NCBI GenBank assembly: GCA_000163555.2
Contig: ADAC02000001.1
Coordinates: 558,001-622,000 of the forward strand
From: an alpha proteobacterium HIMB114
GTDB taxonomy: Bacteria > Pseudomonadota > Alphaproteobacteria > Pelagibacterales > Pelagibacteraceae
Length of the DNA: 64,000 nucleotides
Direction: 5' to 3'
This document shows, piece by piece, positions 1 to 9,393 of the stretch. Positions within the stretch are counted from its first letter, which is position 1. Each line of letters begins with the position of its first letter. The notes under the pieces are model-generated. The model was not told where the DNA came from, made no database searches, and saw only the letters and a program-made list of their open reading frames with translations. Both the position numbers and the translations under genes were made by a program.

Positions 1-600
1 TTATTCCCCACTCTTTTCTTGCTGTTTTTTAATGTAATCAGGTCCTTGCCAAGGACTTTTGAAATCAAAATCTCTATATGCTTGCTGTAACTTAACTGGA
101 CCGTAAACTACTTTTTTTGTTTCTGGATCGTATCTGACTTCTTTATAACCAGTTAAAGGAAAATCTTTTCGCAAAGGAAAACCTTCAAAGTTATAATCTG
201 TTAAAATTCTTCTTAAGTCAGGATGGTCACTAAATTCAATACCATTCATATCAAAAACTTCTCTTTCCAACCAGTTTGCAGAAGGAAATACATTGGTTAG
301 TGTTTGAATTTTTTGCTGATCCTCTAAATCAATTTTAATACTTATTCTTAAATTATTTTCATGGCTCAAAAATAAATAAATAATTTCAAAACGCTTTTCT
401 CTATTTGGATAATCTACTGCAAGAATATCAACTAGTTGTCTAAATTTTAAATCTGAATGTCTTTTTAATTGAACAACATTATCAATCAATTGATCTGCAT
501 TACAGTGACAAACTAAATTATCATTTTGAAATTCAATTTTAGCAAATCTAAAATTTGGGCTTCCTTCAATGATAGTTTTCATTTCATCTAATGATTTCAT
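1..600 (-). CDS. nuoC: NADH-quinone oxidoreductase subunit C (NuoC)
   Basis: This is the 30-kDa-type subunit of the hydrophilic arm of respiratory complex I, which docks against the quinone site on the cytoplasmic face of the inner membrane. The protein has 199 residues. It carries the family signature LEREVFDMNGIEF followed by DHPDLRRIL and FPLRKDFPLTGY near the C terminus. I start it at the ATG at 600, whose A is shared with the TAA of nuoB (TAATG), which implies translational coupling. A longer reading frame to 684 runs through nuoB and is not needed. The stop codon is the first three bases of the window, so the gene is complete; nuoD would be expected beyond the edge. Confidence 0.96.
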   Translation of the reverse strand: MKSLDEMKTIIEGSPNFRFAKIEFQNDNLVCHCNADQLIDNVVQLKRHSDLKFRQLVDILAVDYPNREKRFEIIYLFLSHENNLRISIKIDLEDQQKIQTLTNVFPSANWLEREVFDMNGIEFSDHPDLRRILTDYNFEGFPLRKDFPLTGYKEVRYDPETKKVVYGPVKLQQAYRDFDFKSPWQGPDYIKKQQEKSGE

Positions 601-1121
601 TATCGTTGTAAAGATCCTTCTCTTCTTATCTTTTTTTGTAATTGTAATATTGCATATAACAAAGCCTCTGCACTTGGAGGACATCCTGGAACATAAATAT
701 CAACGGGAACAATTCTATCGCAGCCCCTCACTACAGAATAAGAATAGTGATAATAGCCACCACCGTTTGCACAGCTGCCCATAGAGATGACATAACGGGG
801 CTCTGGCATTTGATCATAAACTTTTCTCAAAGCTGGTGCCATCTTGTTTGTTAAAGTTCCTGCTACAATCATAACATCGGATTGTCTTGGTGATGCTCTT
901 GGCGCTGCGCCAAATCTTTCAAGATCATATCTAGGCATTGATGCCTGCATCATTTCAACTGCACAACACGCAAGTCCAAATGTCATCCAATGTAATGATC
1001 CAGTTCTCGCCCAATTAATTAAAGTGTCGCTTGCAATGGTAACAAAACCTTTTTCAGAAAATTCTTCTGCAACTTCTCTAAACTCTTGTGGAATTTGATC
1101 TAACTTTGACACTGCACTCAT
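600..1121 (-). CDS. nuoB: NADH-quinone oxidoreductase subunit B (NuoB)
   Basis: NuoB (173 aa) holds the terminal 4Fe-4S cluster N2 of complex I, which passes electrons to ubiquinone. The cluster ligands are visible: the tandem cysteines C52-C53 in [10 protein letters not shown]117 in [10 protein letters not shown] and C147 in VPGCPPS. Spacing matches the family. The gene lies one base from nuoA and overlaps nuoC by one base in a leftward nuoA-B-C operon. NuoC is a separate gene here, not fused to NuoD as in enterobacteria. Confidence 0.97.
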   Translation of the reverse strand: MSAVSKLDQIPQEFREVAEEFSEKGFVTIASDTLINWARTGSLHWMTFGLACCAVEMMQASMPRYDLERFGAAPRASPRQSDVMIVAGTLTNKMAPALRKVYDQMPEPRYVISMGSCANGGGYYHYSYSVVRGCDRIVPVDIYVPGCPPSAEALLYAILQLQKKIRREGSLQR

Positions 1122-1122
1122 A

Positions 1123-1491
1123 CTATTCCCAATCTAATGCTCCCTTTTTCCACTCATAAATAAAACCTACAGTCAAAATAAATAAAAAGAACATCATCGA
1201 CCAAAAACCTAGTAAGCCAATATTTCCTAAAGAGACCGCCCATGGAAATAAAAATGCAACTTCAAGATCAAAAATAATAAATAAAATTGCTACTAGATAA
1301 AACCTAACATCAAATTTCATTCTTGCATCATCAAATGCTTCAAATCCACACTCATAAGCAGAAAGTTTTTCTGGATCAGGATTGCTTGGAGAAAATAAAA
1401 AATTCACAATAATAAAAGCAAATCCAAGACCAATAGAAATAAAAAGGAATATTAAAATAGTTGCGTAATCTCTTAAAAAATCAAATAACAT
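1123..1491 (-). CDS. nuoA: NADH-quinone oxidoreductase subunit A (NuoA)
   Basis: NuoA (122 aa) is a small inner-membrane subunit of complex I next to the quinone cavity. Three hydrophobic segments are visible, at about residues 10-33, 63-82 and 90-112. The conserved loop [29 protein letters not shown]-type segment follows the first helix; its Cys lies in the ECGFE motif. This is the first gene of the visible nuo operon. Only 59 bp separate it from the upstream gpsA-like stop codon, so its promoter must lie there or inside that gene. Confidence 0.96.
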   Translation of the reverse strand: MLFDFLRDYATILIFLFISIGLGFAFIIVNFLFSPSNPDPEKLSAYECGFEAFDDARMKFDVRFYLVAILFIIFDLEVAFLFPWAVSLGNIGLLGFWSMMFFLFILTVGFIYEWKKGALDWE

Positions 1492-1550
1492 TGAGCATGT
1501 TTATATAGATAATCAAGCTTGGATAAATGTGTATTTTTGACCTTTGAGAT

Positions 1551-2570
1551 CTAAATTGTGAACTGTTTCCAATCGATTTTAAGTTTTTTGTTACGATAAA
1601 TTGAGTTTAATAGGGCTTTTAATAACGGTAACTTATTTTGGCCAACTAAAGTTAAAATTTTCTTACCAGCTGACTTAACAACCTCTGCCCCCTCAACAGT
1701 AATACCCTTCATTTGTTTTTTAATGATTGATTTAAACAAATAGCCTTGTCCCAAATAAGAACCCAATTTTGCATTTCTTCCGCCAAGAACGCTTACATAT
1801 AAATCGCCAGCCCCAGCTAAACCAAAAACAGTTTCAGAATCTCCACCAAACTTTTTAGTAATGTATTTCATTTCTTTTAATGATTGTTCAAATAAACCTG
1901 ATGAAGAATTAAAAAAATTTTCTTTTTTATTTTTAACCAAATCACCAACCTGACCCATCGCAGAACCAATGACGATTGCATAAATATTTTTTATTGCAGC
2001 GCATATTTCAGCTCCCTGAATATCTCTTGAAACTTCAGGATGATAATATTTATTTTCTAAAATCTTTTTCACATAAAGTGCATACGAAGTATTTCTAGAT
2101 GCAAACAAAGTTCTTGTGTGGGCTTTGTTAATTAATTCATTTGCCAAACATGGACCGGCAGACATAATAATTTTATGATTAAAACATTTAGTAAAAAAAT
2201 AATCACTTATTGGTACTAATTTTCCTTTAAGTTGCGCAATCCCTTTTGTAATTAATAAAATTGGACAATCTATTTTTATTTTATTTAAAATTTTAATCGC
2301 CCAGTCAATTCCTTTAGTATTTGTTCCAATTATAATTAAATTTATACTATCGTAATCAATTAAATTAATTTCATCTTCATTATAAAAATTAATATTTTTT
2401 GAATATTTTAGTTTGAGCGATTTATCTTTTCTTGTTTTTTTTAAGATATTAATTTTTTTTCGATCAAAAGGACTTCCGATTACAGAGGTTTTTGTTTTAT
2501 TATAATCTAACAAAGAAGTGTAAGCATTACTTGCGACGCCAAATCCTAAAACCAATGTATGAATTTTCAT
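1551..2570 (-). CDS. gpsA: GpsA-family glycerol-3-phosphate dehydrogenase, divergent
   Basis: Members of this family reduce dihydroxyacetone phosphate to sn-glycerol-3-phosphate with NAD(P)H, which supplies the phospholipid backbone. The 339-residue protein keeps the family hallmarks: the catalytic-lysine segment GAEICAAIKNIYAI (K194), GPCLANEL near 139 and GAGDLYVSVLGGRNAKLG around 253-270. The N-terminal nucleotide-binding loop is LGFGVASNAY, so the third glycine of the usual GxGxxG is serine. The protein is otherwise of normal length. It overlaps the stop of lnt by 4 bp, so the two are co-translated. Family assignment is solid; whether it is the housekeeping GpsA or a diverged paralogue is uncertain. 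Confidence 0.78.
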   Translation of the reverse strand: MKIHTLVLGFGVASNAYTSLLDYNKTKTSVIGSPFDRKKINILKKTRKDKSLKLKYSKNINFYNEDEINLIDYDSINLIIIGTNTKGIDWAIKILNKIKIDCPILLITKGIAQLKGKLVPISDYFFTKCFNHKIIMSAGPCLANELINKAHTRTLFASRNTSYALYVKKILENKYYHPEVSRDIQGAEICAAIKNIYAIVIGSAMGQVGDLVKNKKENFFNSSSGLFEQSLKEMKYITKKFGGDSETVFGLAGAGDLYVSVLGGRNAKLGSYLGQGYLFKSIIKKQMKGITVEGAEVVKSAGKKILTLVGQNKLPLLKALLNSIYRNKKLKIDWKQFTI

Positions 2571-4072
2571 ATTAATTTAAAATATTTTTTCAAAAATAAC
2601 TGTATCAAAAATCCTAGTAAGATTAAAAACAAAAACATTAAATTACCCATAACTTGAAATGGAGTTTTTTTGTTAAGAATTTTGTAAGTAGAGATAAAAG
2701 ATGACTGTTTATAGGGCGAAGTAATATTTGATGAAACGCCATATGGGTTTATGCTGGCTGACAATCCTTGATTAGTTGATCGGAAAATGTGCTTTCCCTC
2801 TTCTATTGCTCTAAAAATAGAATGAGAATAATGTTGGTATGTACCAATTGATCGATTAAACCAAGCATCTTCTGATAAATTAAATATTACATCGTAATTA
2901 TTTTTATTGATATTTAAATTACCGGTATCTATGACTTCGTAGCAAATAAGTGGTAATATTAAGTTTCCATTTATATTAATTTGATTTCTATTTTTTCCTT
3001 TTGAAAACGATTGGTAACCAAAAGTAACTTTTTTTAAATTTAGCTTTGCAATTAAATTTTCAAAAGGAATAAACTCTCCAAAAGGAACAAGGTGAATTTT
3101 ACGGTACTCATTAACAACTTCACCACTTGCGTTAAAAACTATGAACGTATTATAGATTTTACCTTGTTCATCCTTAGTATTTCCTCCTAATATAATTTTT
3201 TGATTACCTTTAAATTTGTCTTTAACTATGTTTTTAAAATTATTTTTGCTGACAAAAGAATACGAGCCCTCAGGCCATAGAAAAATTGAGTTATTTTTTT
3301 TTTCATTAGGTCTACTAATTTTAATTAAATTTTTTAAATAATCATCTGGATAAGATGATATTTCAATTAAACCTTCATTAGGTTGCACAACTACAACCTC
3401 TTGATTTTTAGTCTCTAATTGAATTTGAAGTCTTCCTGCACCATACATGTAATTAATACCAATTATTAAAATAAAAATTAACATTCTGTTAATTGACTTT
3501 CTTTTGTTCTCACAAAAAAATAAATATGGAAAACAGAAGAAAAAAATGGTTATAAAATTTAAACCAAAGGTCCCAAAAACATTTAAAATCTGAATACTTT
3601 GTATTTCATCACTTAAAGCGTAGACAAATAAATTCCATGAAAACCCTGTTACGTAAGATCTAATATATTCTGTTAAAGCTAAAATGATTGCAAAATTTAA
3701 TATAAAGAAAAAACCGAACTTAAAAAAGCGTCTAAAAATATAAAAACCAAATCCATAAAACAAAGACAAGACAAAAGGTAAACCAATAATTGCAAAAGGC
3801 TTTAAAACCAAAACTTCAGGGTCAAAATTTAAAGAGTAACTAATCCAATATAAAGAAAAAGAAAAATAACCAAAAGCAAAACTCAAACCATAAATAAAAA
3901 AAACTTTTGGCCCATTAAGCTCGTTCGTTTTTAATAGATATAAAAGTGCAGGAAAGATAATAAAACAAAAACTTACATTATTATATGGTGGCAATGAAAA
4001 AGAAAGTAAAACACCTAATGAGAAAATTATTATAATATTAAATTTACTTTTTAAAAATTGTTCAAAATTCAT
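2567..4072 (-). CDS. lnt: Apolipoprotein N-acyltransferase (Lnt)
   Basis: Lnt transfers an acyl chain from phospholipid to the N-terminal cysteine of lipoproteins, at the periplasmic face of the inner membrane. The 501-residue protein has about seven hydrophobic segments in its first 215 residues and then a nitrilase-like domain. The catalytic triad can be placed at E268 (LWPEGS), K325 (EYRKIHLVPFGE) and C377 (LICYEVID), close to E267/K335/C387 of the E. coli enzyme. A last hydrophobic segment is at about 473-495. The gene is coupled to the gpsA-family gene by a 4-bp ATGA overlap. Confidence 0.95.
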   Translation of the reverse strand: MNFEQFLKSKFNIIIIFSLGVLLSFSLPPYNNVSFCFIIFPALLYLLKTNELNGPKVFFIYGLSFAFGYFSFSLYWISYSLNFDPEVLVLKPFAIIGLPFVLSLFYGFGFYIFRRFFKFGFFFILNFAIILALTEYIRSYVTGFSWNLFVYALSDEIQSIQILNVFGTFGLNFITIFFFCFPYLFFCENKRKSINRMLIFILIIGINYMYGAGRLQIQLETKNQEVVVVQPNEGLIEISSYPDDYLKNLIKISRPNEKKNNSIFLWPEGSYSFVSKNNFKNIVKDKFKGNQKIILGGNTKDEQGKIYNTFIVFNASGEVVNEYRKIHLVPFGEFIPFENLIAKLNLKKVTFGYQSFSKGKNRNQININGNLILPLICYEVIDTGNLNINKNNYDVIFNLSEDAWFNRSIGTYQHYSHSIFRAIEEGKHIFRSTNQGLSASINPYGVSSNITSPYKQSSFISTYKILNKKTPFQVMGNLMFLFLILLGFLIQLFLKKYFKLI

Positions 4073-4089
4073 TTTACTAATGAATATAA

Positions 4090-4479
4090 TTATTTAATTG
4101 GTAATTTATCTGCCTTCCAAGAAGACTTATAAACTGTATCTGATCTTAAAAATCCATCTGAAACATTAAACGTTTTAAATCCTTTTTTTTCAAAAATTTC
4201 AGCTGCATTTTGTGAACGTGCTCCACTTCTGCATATAAAAAAAATATTTTTACCATTATCTAAATTTAAATTATCAATCTCTTGTTCAAAATTTGGATTG
4301 AGCTCTCTTTCTTCACCTTTTTGGAATTGATATGATACAAAATGAGTAACAAGTCCTAATGCTTCACCATCCGGTCTTCCAACGATATCCCATTCTTCCG
4401 GGGTTCTAACGTCAATTAAATAGTGACCATCTTTATCTGCTAAATCTTTCAACTCTAAAGCTGTAATTTGTTTGACCAT
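4090..4479 (-). CDS. Rhodanese-like sulfurtransferase domain protein
   Basis: This is a single-domain rhodanese of 129 residues, probably cytoplasmic, as no signal peptide is seen. The fold markers are present: LIDVRTPEEW near residue 21 and the active-site loop CRSGARS with C83 as persulfide carrier, then AAEIFEKKGF and VSDGF. The C-terminal extension ends in a lysine- and tryptophan-containing tail. The sulfur donor and acceptor cannot be told from sequence. It lies 17 bp upstream of lnt and probably shares its transcript. Confidence 0.88.
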   Translation of the reverse strand: MVKQITALELKDLADKDGHYLIDVRTPEEWDIVGRPDGEALGLVTHFVSYQFQKGEERELNPNFEQEIDNLNLDNGKNIFFICRSGARSQNAAEIFEKKGFKTFNVSDGFLRSDTVYKSSWKADKLPIK

Positions 4480-4593
4480 AATTTTACTTTTATCTTACTA
4501 ATCAAAAATAAAAAAGTATTGATTAAAGCGGTTGATTTGGGTTCGTTTGTCCAATTTATAAGGTCAAGTAGGAAAGTGTAGGATTTTATAAGA

Positions 4594-4669
4594 TGGTGCC
4601 CAAAGAGAGAATCGAACTCCCGACCTACTGATTACAAATCAGTTGCTCTACCAATTGAGCTATTTGGGC
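4594..4669 (-). tRNA. tRNA-Thr (anticodon UGU)
   Basis: On the minus strand a 76-nt cloverleaf can be folded. The acceptor stem GCCCAAA pairs with TTTGGGC, the D-arm contains TAGCTCAATTGGTAGAGC, and the anticodon stem ACTGA/TCAGT closes the loop TTTGTAA with anticodon TGT. The T-arm is GGGAGTTCGATTCTC, and the encoded CCA end is at 4594-4596. It reads threonine ACN codons. It stands alone in the 271-bp gap between the rhodanese gene and the operon starting at 4751. No second RNA was found in that gap. Confidence 0.96.
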
Positions 4670-4750
4670 ACGTGGCGATTATTATAATTAAATTCTCAAA
4701 AATACAAATGAATTGTTGAGATAAATAAAAAAAAAAATAAATAACTATCA

Positions 4751-5167
4751 ATGATTAAGCAGTATTTTTGCAAGTGTTGTAACAAAAAACAAACTAGTTT
4801 TTTAACACCTAAAATTCTAAGAAAATCAATCTACCAAGATCAATATGAAATAATCTTTAAAAAAAAATGCAATCACTGTACTCAAAACAATATCTATCTT
4901 AAAAAAAAATCTTTAAAAACGTATGAATTAAGATGGAAAGAACTAAGCGACCTTGAAGAAAGAAATATTGATTTAGAAAATGAAATACATAGAGTTGAAG
5001 AGAGACTAAAGTTTAGAAAGAAAAATCAAAAAATTACAAAAAAAGAAGAAGAATGGTTTATTAAAAAAATAAAACAGTTAAAAACAAGTAACCAAAAAGA
5101 ACTAGATAAAGTGAAAAAAGACTATAGAGCTAAAATCGCAATTAAACTAAAATATAAGACAAAATGA
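4751..5167 (+). CDS. Zinc-finger-like, lysine-rich coiled-coil protein
   Basis: I do not recognise a named family. The 138-residue protein has a cysteine-rich N terminus, CKCC at 7-10 and CNHC at 40-43, which is compatible with one zinc site. After that comes a highly charged Lys/Glu-rich stretch from about 60 to 135 that looks helical or coiled-coil. Its stop overlaps the ATG of the MoxR ATPase gene by 4 bp, so it is the first gene of a tightly coupled six-gene operon. A regulator or adaptor for the ATPase is possible but unsupported. RNA binding is another possibility, given the high lysine content. Confidence 0.7.
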   Translation: MIKQYFCKCCNKKQTSFLTPKILRKSIYQDQYEIIFKKKCNHCTQNNIYLKKKSLKTYELRWKELSDLEERNIDLENEIHRVEERLKFRKKNQKITKKEEEWFIKKIKQLKTSNQKELDKVKKDYRAKIAIKLKYKTK

Positions 5168-6048
5168 TCAAATCGATAAAATCAAACTTAAATCAATTTA
5201 TAATAGGTAATGATGATAAAATAGAATTATCAATGGCAGCAATTATTGCTGGTGGAAGTATTTTGTTGGAGGACCAACCGGGAACTGGAAAAACAACCTT
5301 TGCAAAACTTATTGCAAACAGTTTAGGTTTAGATTTTAAAAGAATTCAGTTTACATCAGATATGTTACCATCTGATATTAATGGCTTTGTTAAATATATT
5401 AACAATGAACCAAATTTTCAAAAAGGTCCTATTTTTTCTAATATTATTCTTGCAGATGAATTAAATCGTGGAAATCCAAAATGCCAAAGTGCATTTATGG
5501 AAGCAATGGAAGAAAAATCTGTAACCATTGATGGATCAACACACAATCTTCCACAACCATTCTTTGTTATTGCAACTCAGAACCCAACTGAGCAAGTAGG
5601 TACTTATCCATTACCCGAATCTCAGCTTGATCGTTTTATGATTTCATTTTCAATGAATAAGTTAAATCACGATCAAGAAAAAGAAATTTTAAAACAAAAA
5701 AATAATAGCCAGAATATTAATTCATTAAATATTGATATTCAAAAAACTATGAATGAAGTTAATCAAATTGAATGTAATGATATTGTGATTAGTTATATTC
5801 AAAGTTTAACTGAACAAACTAAAAAAATTAAATTTGAAACCATTCTTTCAACCAGAACTCTTCTTTATACTGTTCAAATCTCAAAGGCTTTAGCTTATTT
5901 AAATGAAAAAAAATATGTCACATTTGATGAGGTGCAAAAAACATTTCCTTACATATTAAAACATAGAATAAAAAATGTTGATTTTGGAGTTGATATTTTA
6001 GGATATATTCAAAAAGAAATTATCGAAAAAGTACCTGTGCCTCGTTAA
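5164..6048 (+). CDS. MoxR-family AAA+ ATPase
   Basis: MoxR proteins are AAA+ chaperone-like ATPases, usually encoded with DUF58 and transglutaminase-like proteins. The 294-residue protein has Walker A EDQPGTGKTT at about 36-45, Walker B IILADELNR around 94-102, the sensor-1 segment FVIATQNP, and PLPESQLDRFM, which carries the arginine expected at the subunit interface. It overlaps the preceding gene by 4 bp and the following DUF58 gene by one base (TAATG). That MoxR-DUF58-TgpA order is a conserved envelope-associated module in many bacteria. The substrate is unknown. Confidence 0.93.
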   Translation: MIKSIKSNLNQFIIGNDDKIELSMAAIIAGGSILLEDQPGTGKTTFAKLIANSLGLDFKRIQFTSDMLPSDINGFVKYINNEPNFQKGPIFSNIILADELNRGNPKCQSAFMEAMEEKSVTIDGSTHNLPQPFFVIATQNPTEQVGTYPLPESQLDRFMISFSMNKLNHDQEKEILKQKNNSQNINSLNIDIQKTMNEVNQIECNDIVISYIQSLTEQTKKIKFETILSTRTLLYTVQISKALAYLNEKKYVTFDEVQKTFPYILKHRIKNVDFGVDILGYIQKEIIEKVPVPR

Positions 6049-6992
6049 TGATTTCTAAAGCGTTAAATCATTTTTATTTCAAAATTATTAGAAAAAAACT
6101 AAAGCAATATCCTGATCCAATTATCAATCGAAAAAACATTTACATCTTTCCATCAAAAGATGGATTTCAATTGGGATTATTTTTAATCACCGCTCTTATT
6201 GCTTCAACGATTTATCAAATTAACCTTGGGTTAATTATCCTAGTAACACTTTCGGTTTTATTCTTTCTTTCAATTTTAATTACTTATGAAAACTTGAACC
6301 ACATACAAATTAAAGACTATGAAAATATAATTGATAGCAATGGAAAAGAGCCTTTAAAATTAGTTATAAATAACAATTCTAAACAAAAAAAAATTAACCT
6401 AAATATTATTGATAACAAAGATGTTTTAAAATCTGACACTTTTAATCTAAATACTGGCGCCAATGTCATAACATTTAATAACCCTTTCTTAAAACGAGGT
6501 TGTTATGATTATCCTTTGCTTAAAATCCAAACGATTTTTCCATTTGGAATTACAAAAGCATGGAATTGGTTTCAGCTAAAAGAAAGGTTCTATGTCTACC
6601 CTTCTCCTATTATGTATTTTAAAGATCTAAATCATTTTCTAGTTGAGACTTTAAAATATAAATCTGATTTTAGTGAAGATTTTGATGGGATAGATCAGTT
6701 CCAAGAAGGAATGAGTGAGAGTAAAATTGCCTGGAAAATATCAAATAGTAAAGATCAACTTTATGTTAAAAAATTTGAGTCAAAGTCAGATTCTAAAAAA
6801 ATAATTATAGATTATAATCAAATCCCAATTCAAGATCATGAAAAAAAACTTGGTATTATGGTTTTTCTATTAAAGGAATGTCTTCAGCAAAATAAAATTT
6901 TTGCCATAAAAATTAAAGATCAGTCATCTGATTTTGGAGATAACAAAAAACATTTTGAACACTGTCTAAAACTGATTGCGGAGGCTGATTAA
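6048..6992 (+). CDS. DUF58 domain membrane protein
   Basis: This is a 314-residue partner of the MoxR ATPase. Two adjacent hydrophobic segments (about residues 42-58 and 61-80) anchor it. The soluble part contains the DUF58-type region: PFGITKAWNWF, YVYPSP and, around residues 215-240, FQEGMSESKIAWKISN followed by LYVKKFE. DUF58 proteins often resemble the von Willebrand A fold. It shares TAATG junctions with the genes on both sides, so stoichiometric expression is likely. Function is inferred from the conserved neighbourhood. Confidence 0.85.
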   Translation: MISKALNHFYFKIIRKKLKQYPDPIINRKNIYIFPSKDGFQLGLFLITALIASTIYQINLGLIILVTLSVLFFLSILITYENLNHIQIKDYENIIDSNGKEPLKLVINNNSKQKKINLNIIDNKDVLKSDTFNLNTGANVITFNNPFLKRGCYDYPLLKIQTIFPFGITKAWNWFQLKERFYVYPSPIMYFKDLNHFLVETLKYKSDFSEDFDGIDQFQEGMSESKIAWKISNSKDQLYVKKFESKSDSKKIIIDYNQIPIQDHEKKLGIMVFLLKECLQQNKIFAIKIKDQSSDFGDNKKHFEHCLKLIAEAD

Positions 6993-8890
6993 TGAATATT
7001 TATTTCAAATTATCTACATTTATTATTCTCTCTCAACTAGCCCTAATGTTTCAAAAGCTTGAATATGAAAATTTTCTATATGTTCTTGCAATTACAGTCC
7101 TAGTTTTGTTCATGAAATATAAGAACATCATCTCTCATGCTTTTTTAATTATATTAATGGGAATTCAGTTTGTATTTGAAGATTATACTATTACTAAGGA
7201 TTTTTTTATTAATTGTCTTTATATTCTTCTTTTATTTAAGTTCTTAGAAACAAAGAAAAAAAATTATTTTTTTTTTGTCGCGCTATCCATTTTTGTGACC
7301 ATCACAAATCTGATTAATAACCAAAATTTATTAAGCAGTATCATTAGCGGTTCATCTGCAATTACAGCTATTATTTTGTTATATCTAATCAATCAAAAAG
7401 AGCTTATCACTTTAAATATACAAAACTTAAAACGAATTGTACTGATTAGCGTATTTACAGTTCCTATTATTGTTCTTACCTATCTCTTCTTCCCAAGAGC
7501 AGAAGTAAAGGTGAGTTTATTTGCAAATAAATTAAACAATCTTGGTATACCTGATAAAATTTCATTAGGCTCATTTCAGCAAATCACGCTTGAAGATGAA
7601 GATATATTTAATGCAAAGTTTTTTGAAAAAATTAATCAAAATCAGCTTTATTTTAGAGTCAAAACTTTTGAAATACTTGATCAATTAAAAAACTGGAGAA
7701 GCATTGATACAAAAGTGACTTTTAAAAACAATAATCAAATTGTTAAAAGATCCAATGATCAACTAAAATATGACCTCATCTTATTTAATCATGAAAAAAA
7801 CTGGATACCTGTACTAGATTATACCGTTCCAAAAGCTTATGACTTTAAATATAACTCGCATAATTTGACATATCAAATGAGTCAAAAAATGACTGCAAAA
7901 AAGAAATTTGCTTTTTTTGCTCAAAGTACTTCGCCAATTTTAAATTTAAGTATCAAAGAGAAAAGTTATTATCTACAAATACCAAATACAGTAGATCGTA
8001 AACTAATAAACTGGTCAAAGGAAAATAAAAAAAATAAATCTAACGTAGAATATGCTGAATTCTTAATGCGTTATTTTAATAACCAAGAGTTTTATTATAA
8101 TCTTAAACCAAACCCAATTGGTAATAATTACTCTAAGTTCTTTTTTGAAACCAGAGAAGGTTACTGTGAATACTATGCTGGGACCATGGCTTTGCTTTTA
8201 AGAGCTGCGAATATCCCCTCAAGAATAGTAACTGGTTTTTACGGTGGACGTTATAATGAACTTGGAGACTTTTATACATTTTCTCAGGAAGATGCTCATT
8301 CCTGGGTGGAGGCATGGATTGAAAATGTGGGCTGGATTAGATTTGATCCAACGCAAGTAATACCTTCGAATAGAATTAAAAATACTATTAACAGTTTTGA
8401 AAGAGAAGAAAATAGCATTGAAACTGAACAAAATGAACTTGTAAAATTTTTTGGAGATAAGGGTTTAAATCTTTGGGTTAGATATCTTGATTATCAATGG
8501 ACAAACTTTTTGATTAATTACGATTCATTACAAAGAGAAAAGTTAATAGATAATCTAATAAATATGGAAAAAGAATCTTTGCTTCAAACTGCCAAAATTA
8601 TCGCAATATCAATTTTTTATATAGTATTAACTCTATTAATTTTATTCATTTATAAAAAACAAGATTACAGCGACTTATTGTTTTATTTAATTGTAAAAAG
8701 ACATAAAATTAAAATTAAAGACTTTGAAACACATCAGAAAATTCTCTTAAAGACCAATGATAATAATGTTTCTCACAAATTAATGAAAATTTATGAAAAC
8801 AATAAATTTTCAAATCAAAAATTAAATTTTTTGAAATTTTTAAAAATTTACCTTTTATTTTTCACTCCTTTAAGTAAAAGAGCGACGTGA
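6992..8890 (+). CDS. TgpA-like membrane transglutaminase (DUF3488/DUF4129 type)
   Basis: This 632-residue protein begins with five or six membrane segments in the first 170 residues. A periplasmic transglutaminase-core domain follows, and another membrane segment lies at about 530-555. The papain-like triad is readable: C392 in GYCEYYAG, H436 in QEDAHSWVEAW and D452 in IRFDPTQ. Family members (TgpA of Pseudomonas) act in the periplasm on unidentified protein or cell-wall substrates. It is the third member of the MoxR-DUF58-TgpA module. The next gene's GTG start overlaps its stop by 4 bp. Confidence 0.92.
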   Translation: MNIYFKLSTFIILSQLALMFQKLEYENFLYVLAITVLVLFMKYKNIISHAFLIILMGIQFVFEDYTITKDFFINCLYILLLFKFLETKKKNYFFFVALSIFVTITNLINNQNLLSSIISGSSAITAIILLYLINQKELITLNIQNLKRIVLISVFTVPIIVLTYLFFPRAEVKVSLFANKLNNLGIPDKISLGSFQQITLEDEDIFNAKFFEKINQNQLYFRVKTFEILDQLKNWRSIDTKVTFKNNNQIVKRSNDQLKYDLILFNHEKNWIPVLDYTVPKAYDFKYNSHNLTYQMSQKMTAKKKFAFFAQSTSPILNLSIKEKSYYLQIPNTVDRKLINWSKENKKNKSNVEYAEFLMRYFNNQEFYYNLKPNPIGNNYSKFFFETREGYCEYYAGTMALLLRAANIPSRIVTGFYGGRYNELGDFYTFSQEDAHSWVEAWIENVGWIRFDPTQVIPSNRIKNTINSFEREENSIETEQNELVKFFGDKGLNLWVRYLDYQWTNFLINYDSLQREKLIDNLINMEKESLLQTAKIIAISIFYIVLTLLILFIYKKQDYSDLLFYLIVKRHKIKIKDFETHQKILLKTNDNNVSHKLMKIYENNKFSNQKLNFLKFLKIYLLFFTPLSKRAT

Positions 8891-9393
8891 ACATACTTTT
8901 AAAAAAATTTATTCAAAATCCTCTTAAAATTTGTACCGTAAAAGCCTCTACAAATTTGTCTGCAAAAAAGATTGCAAATTTAATTAATAATACAGAGAAT
9001 AATAATGTAATTGAAATTGGCGGCGGAACGGGAGCTTTAACACAATTTGTTAAGAATAAAGACGTTACAATTATAGAGCGTGATTATGAGTTGTCTGAAA
9101 TTTTAAAAACTAATTATCCTCAATATACAATTAAAAACCAATGTGGAGTCAGTTATCTTAAAGAATATAAAAATGAATATGGTTTACTTGCTTCAATACC
9201 ACTGATTGATAAGGAGCTTAAAACAGAACTAATAAATTGTATCAATGACCACATATCAAAGAACCAAATTAAATGGATAGTAAATTTAGGCTATCAATAT
9301 TTCGACCCTTTAAAAGGAATTAATTTCAAAAATAAAAAAAGATACATAACTTTAAAAAGTTTCCCACTTGAAATGATATGGCACTATTTCTAA
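8887..9393 (+). CDS. SAM-dependent methyltransferase, PmtA/COG3963-like
   Basis: This is a small class I methyltransferase of 168 residues. SAM motif I is VIEIGGGTGALT at 41-52, with the acidic residue after beta-2 in TIIERD. The segment LASIPLIDKEL and the C-terminal FPLEMIWHYF resemble bacterial phospholipid N-methyltransferases better than RsmA/KsgA, whose conserved NLPY motif and C-terminal domain are absent. It starts with GTG overlapping the stop of the TgpA-like gene and itself overlaps the next gene by 16 bp. It could methylate a lipid headgroup, but the substrate is unproven. Confidence 0.68.
   Translation: MNILLKKFIQNPLKICTVKASTNLSAKKIANLINNTENNNVIEIGGGTGALTQFVKNKDVTIIERDYELSEILKTNYPQYTIKNQCGVSYLKEYKNEYGLLASIPLIDKELKTELINCINDHISKNQIKWIVNLGYQYFDPLKGINFKNKKRYITLKSFPLEMIWHYF

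Noticed and set aside
600-684. Upstream extension of nuoC by 28 codons
   Set aside because: It would run through the nuoB end; the TAATG junction at 600 gives a normal NuoC length and N terminus.
569-784. Plus-strand open frame across nuoC/nuoB
   Set aside because: It is antisense to the well-supported nuoB-nuoC junction and has no domain or ribosome-binding site.
8133-8431. Minus-strand frames inside the transglutaminase gene
   Set aside because: They are shadows of a domain with a clear catalytic triad on the plus strand.
8887-9393. 16S rRNA dimethyladenosine transferase (RsmA/KsgA)
   Set aside because: The SAM motif is shared, but the NLPY-type motif and C-terminal domain are missing and the ends resemble PmtA-type enzymes.
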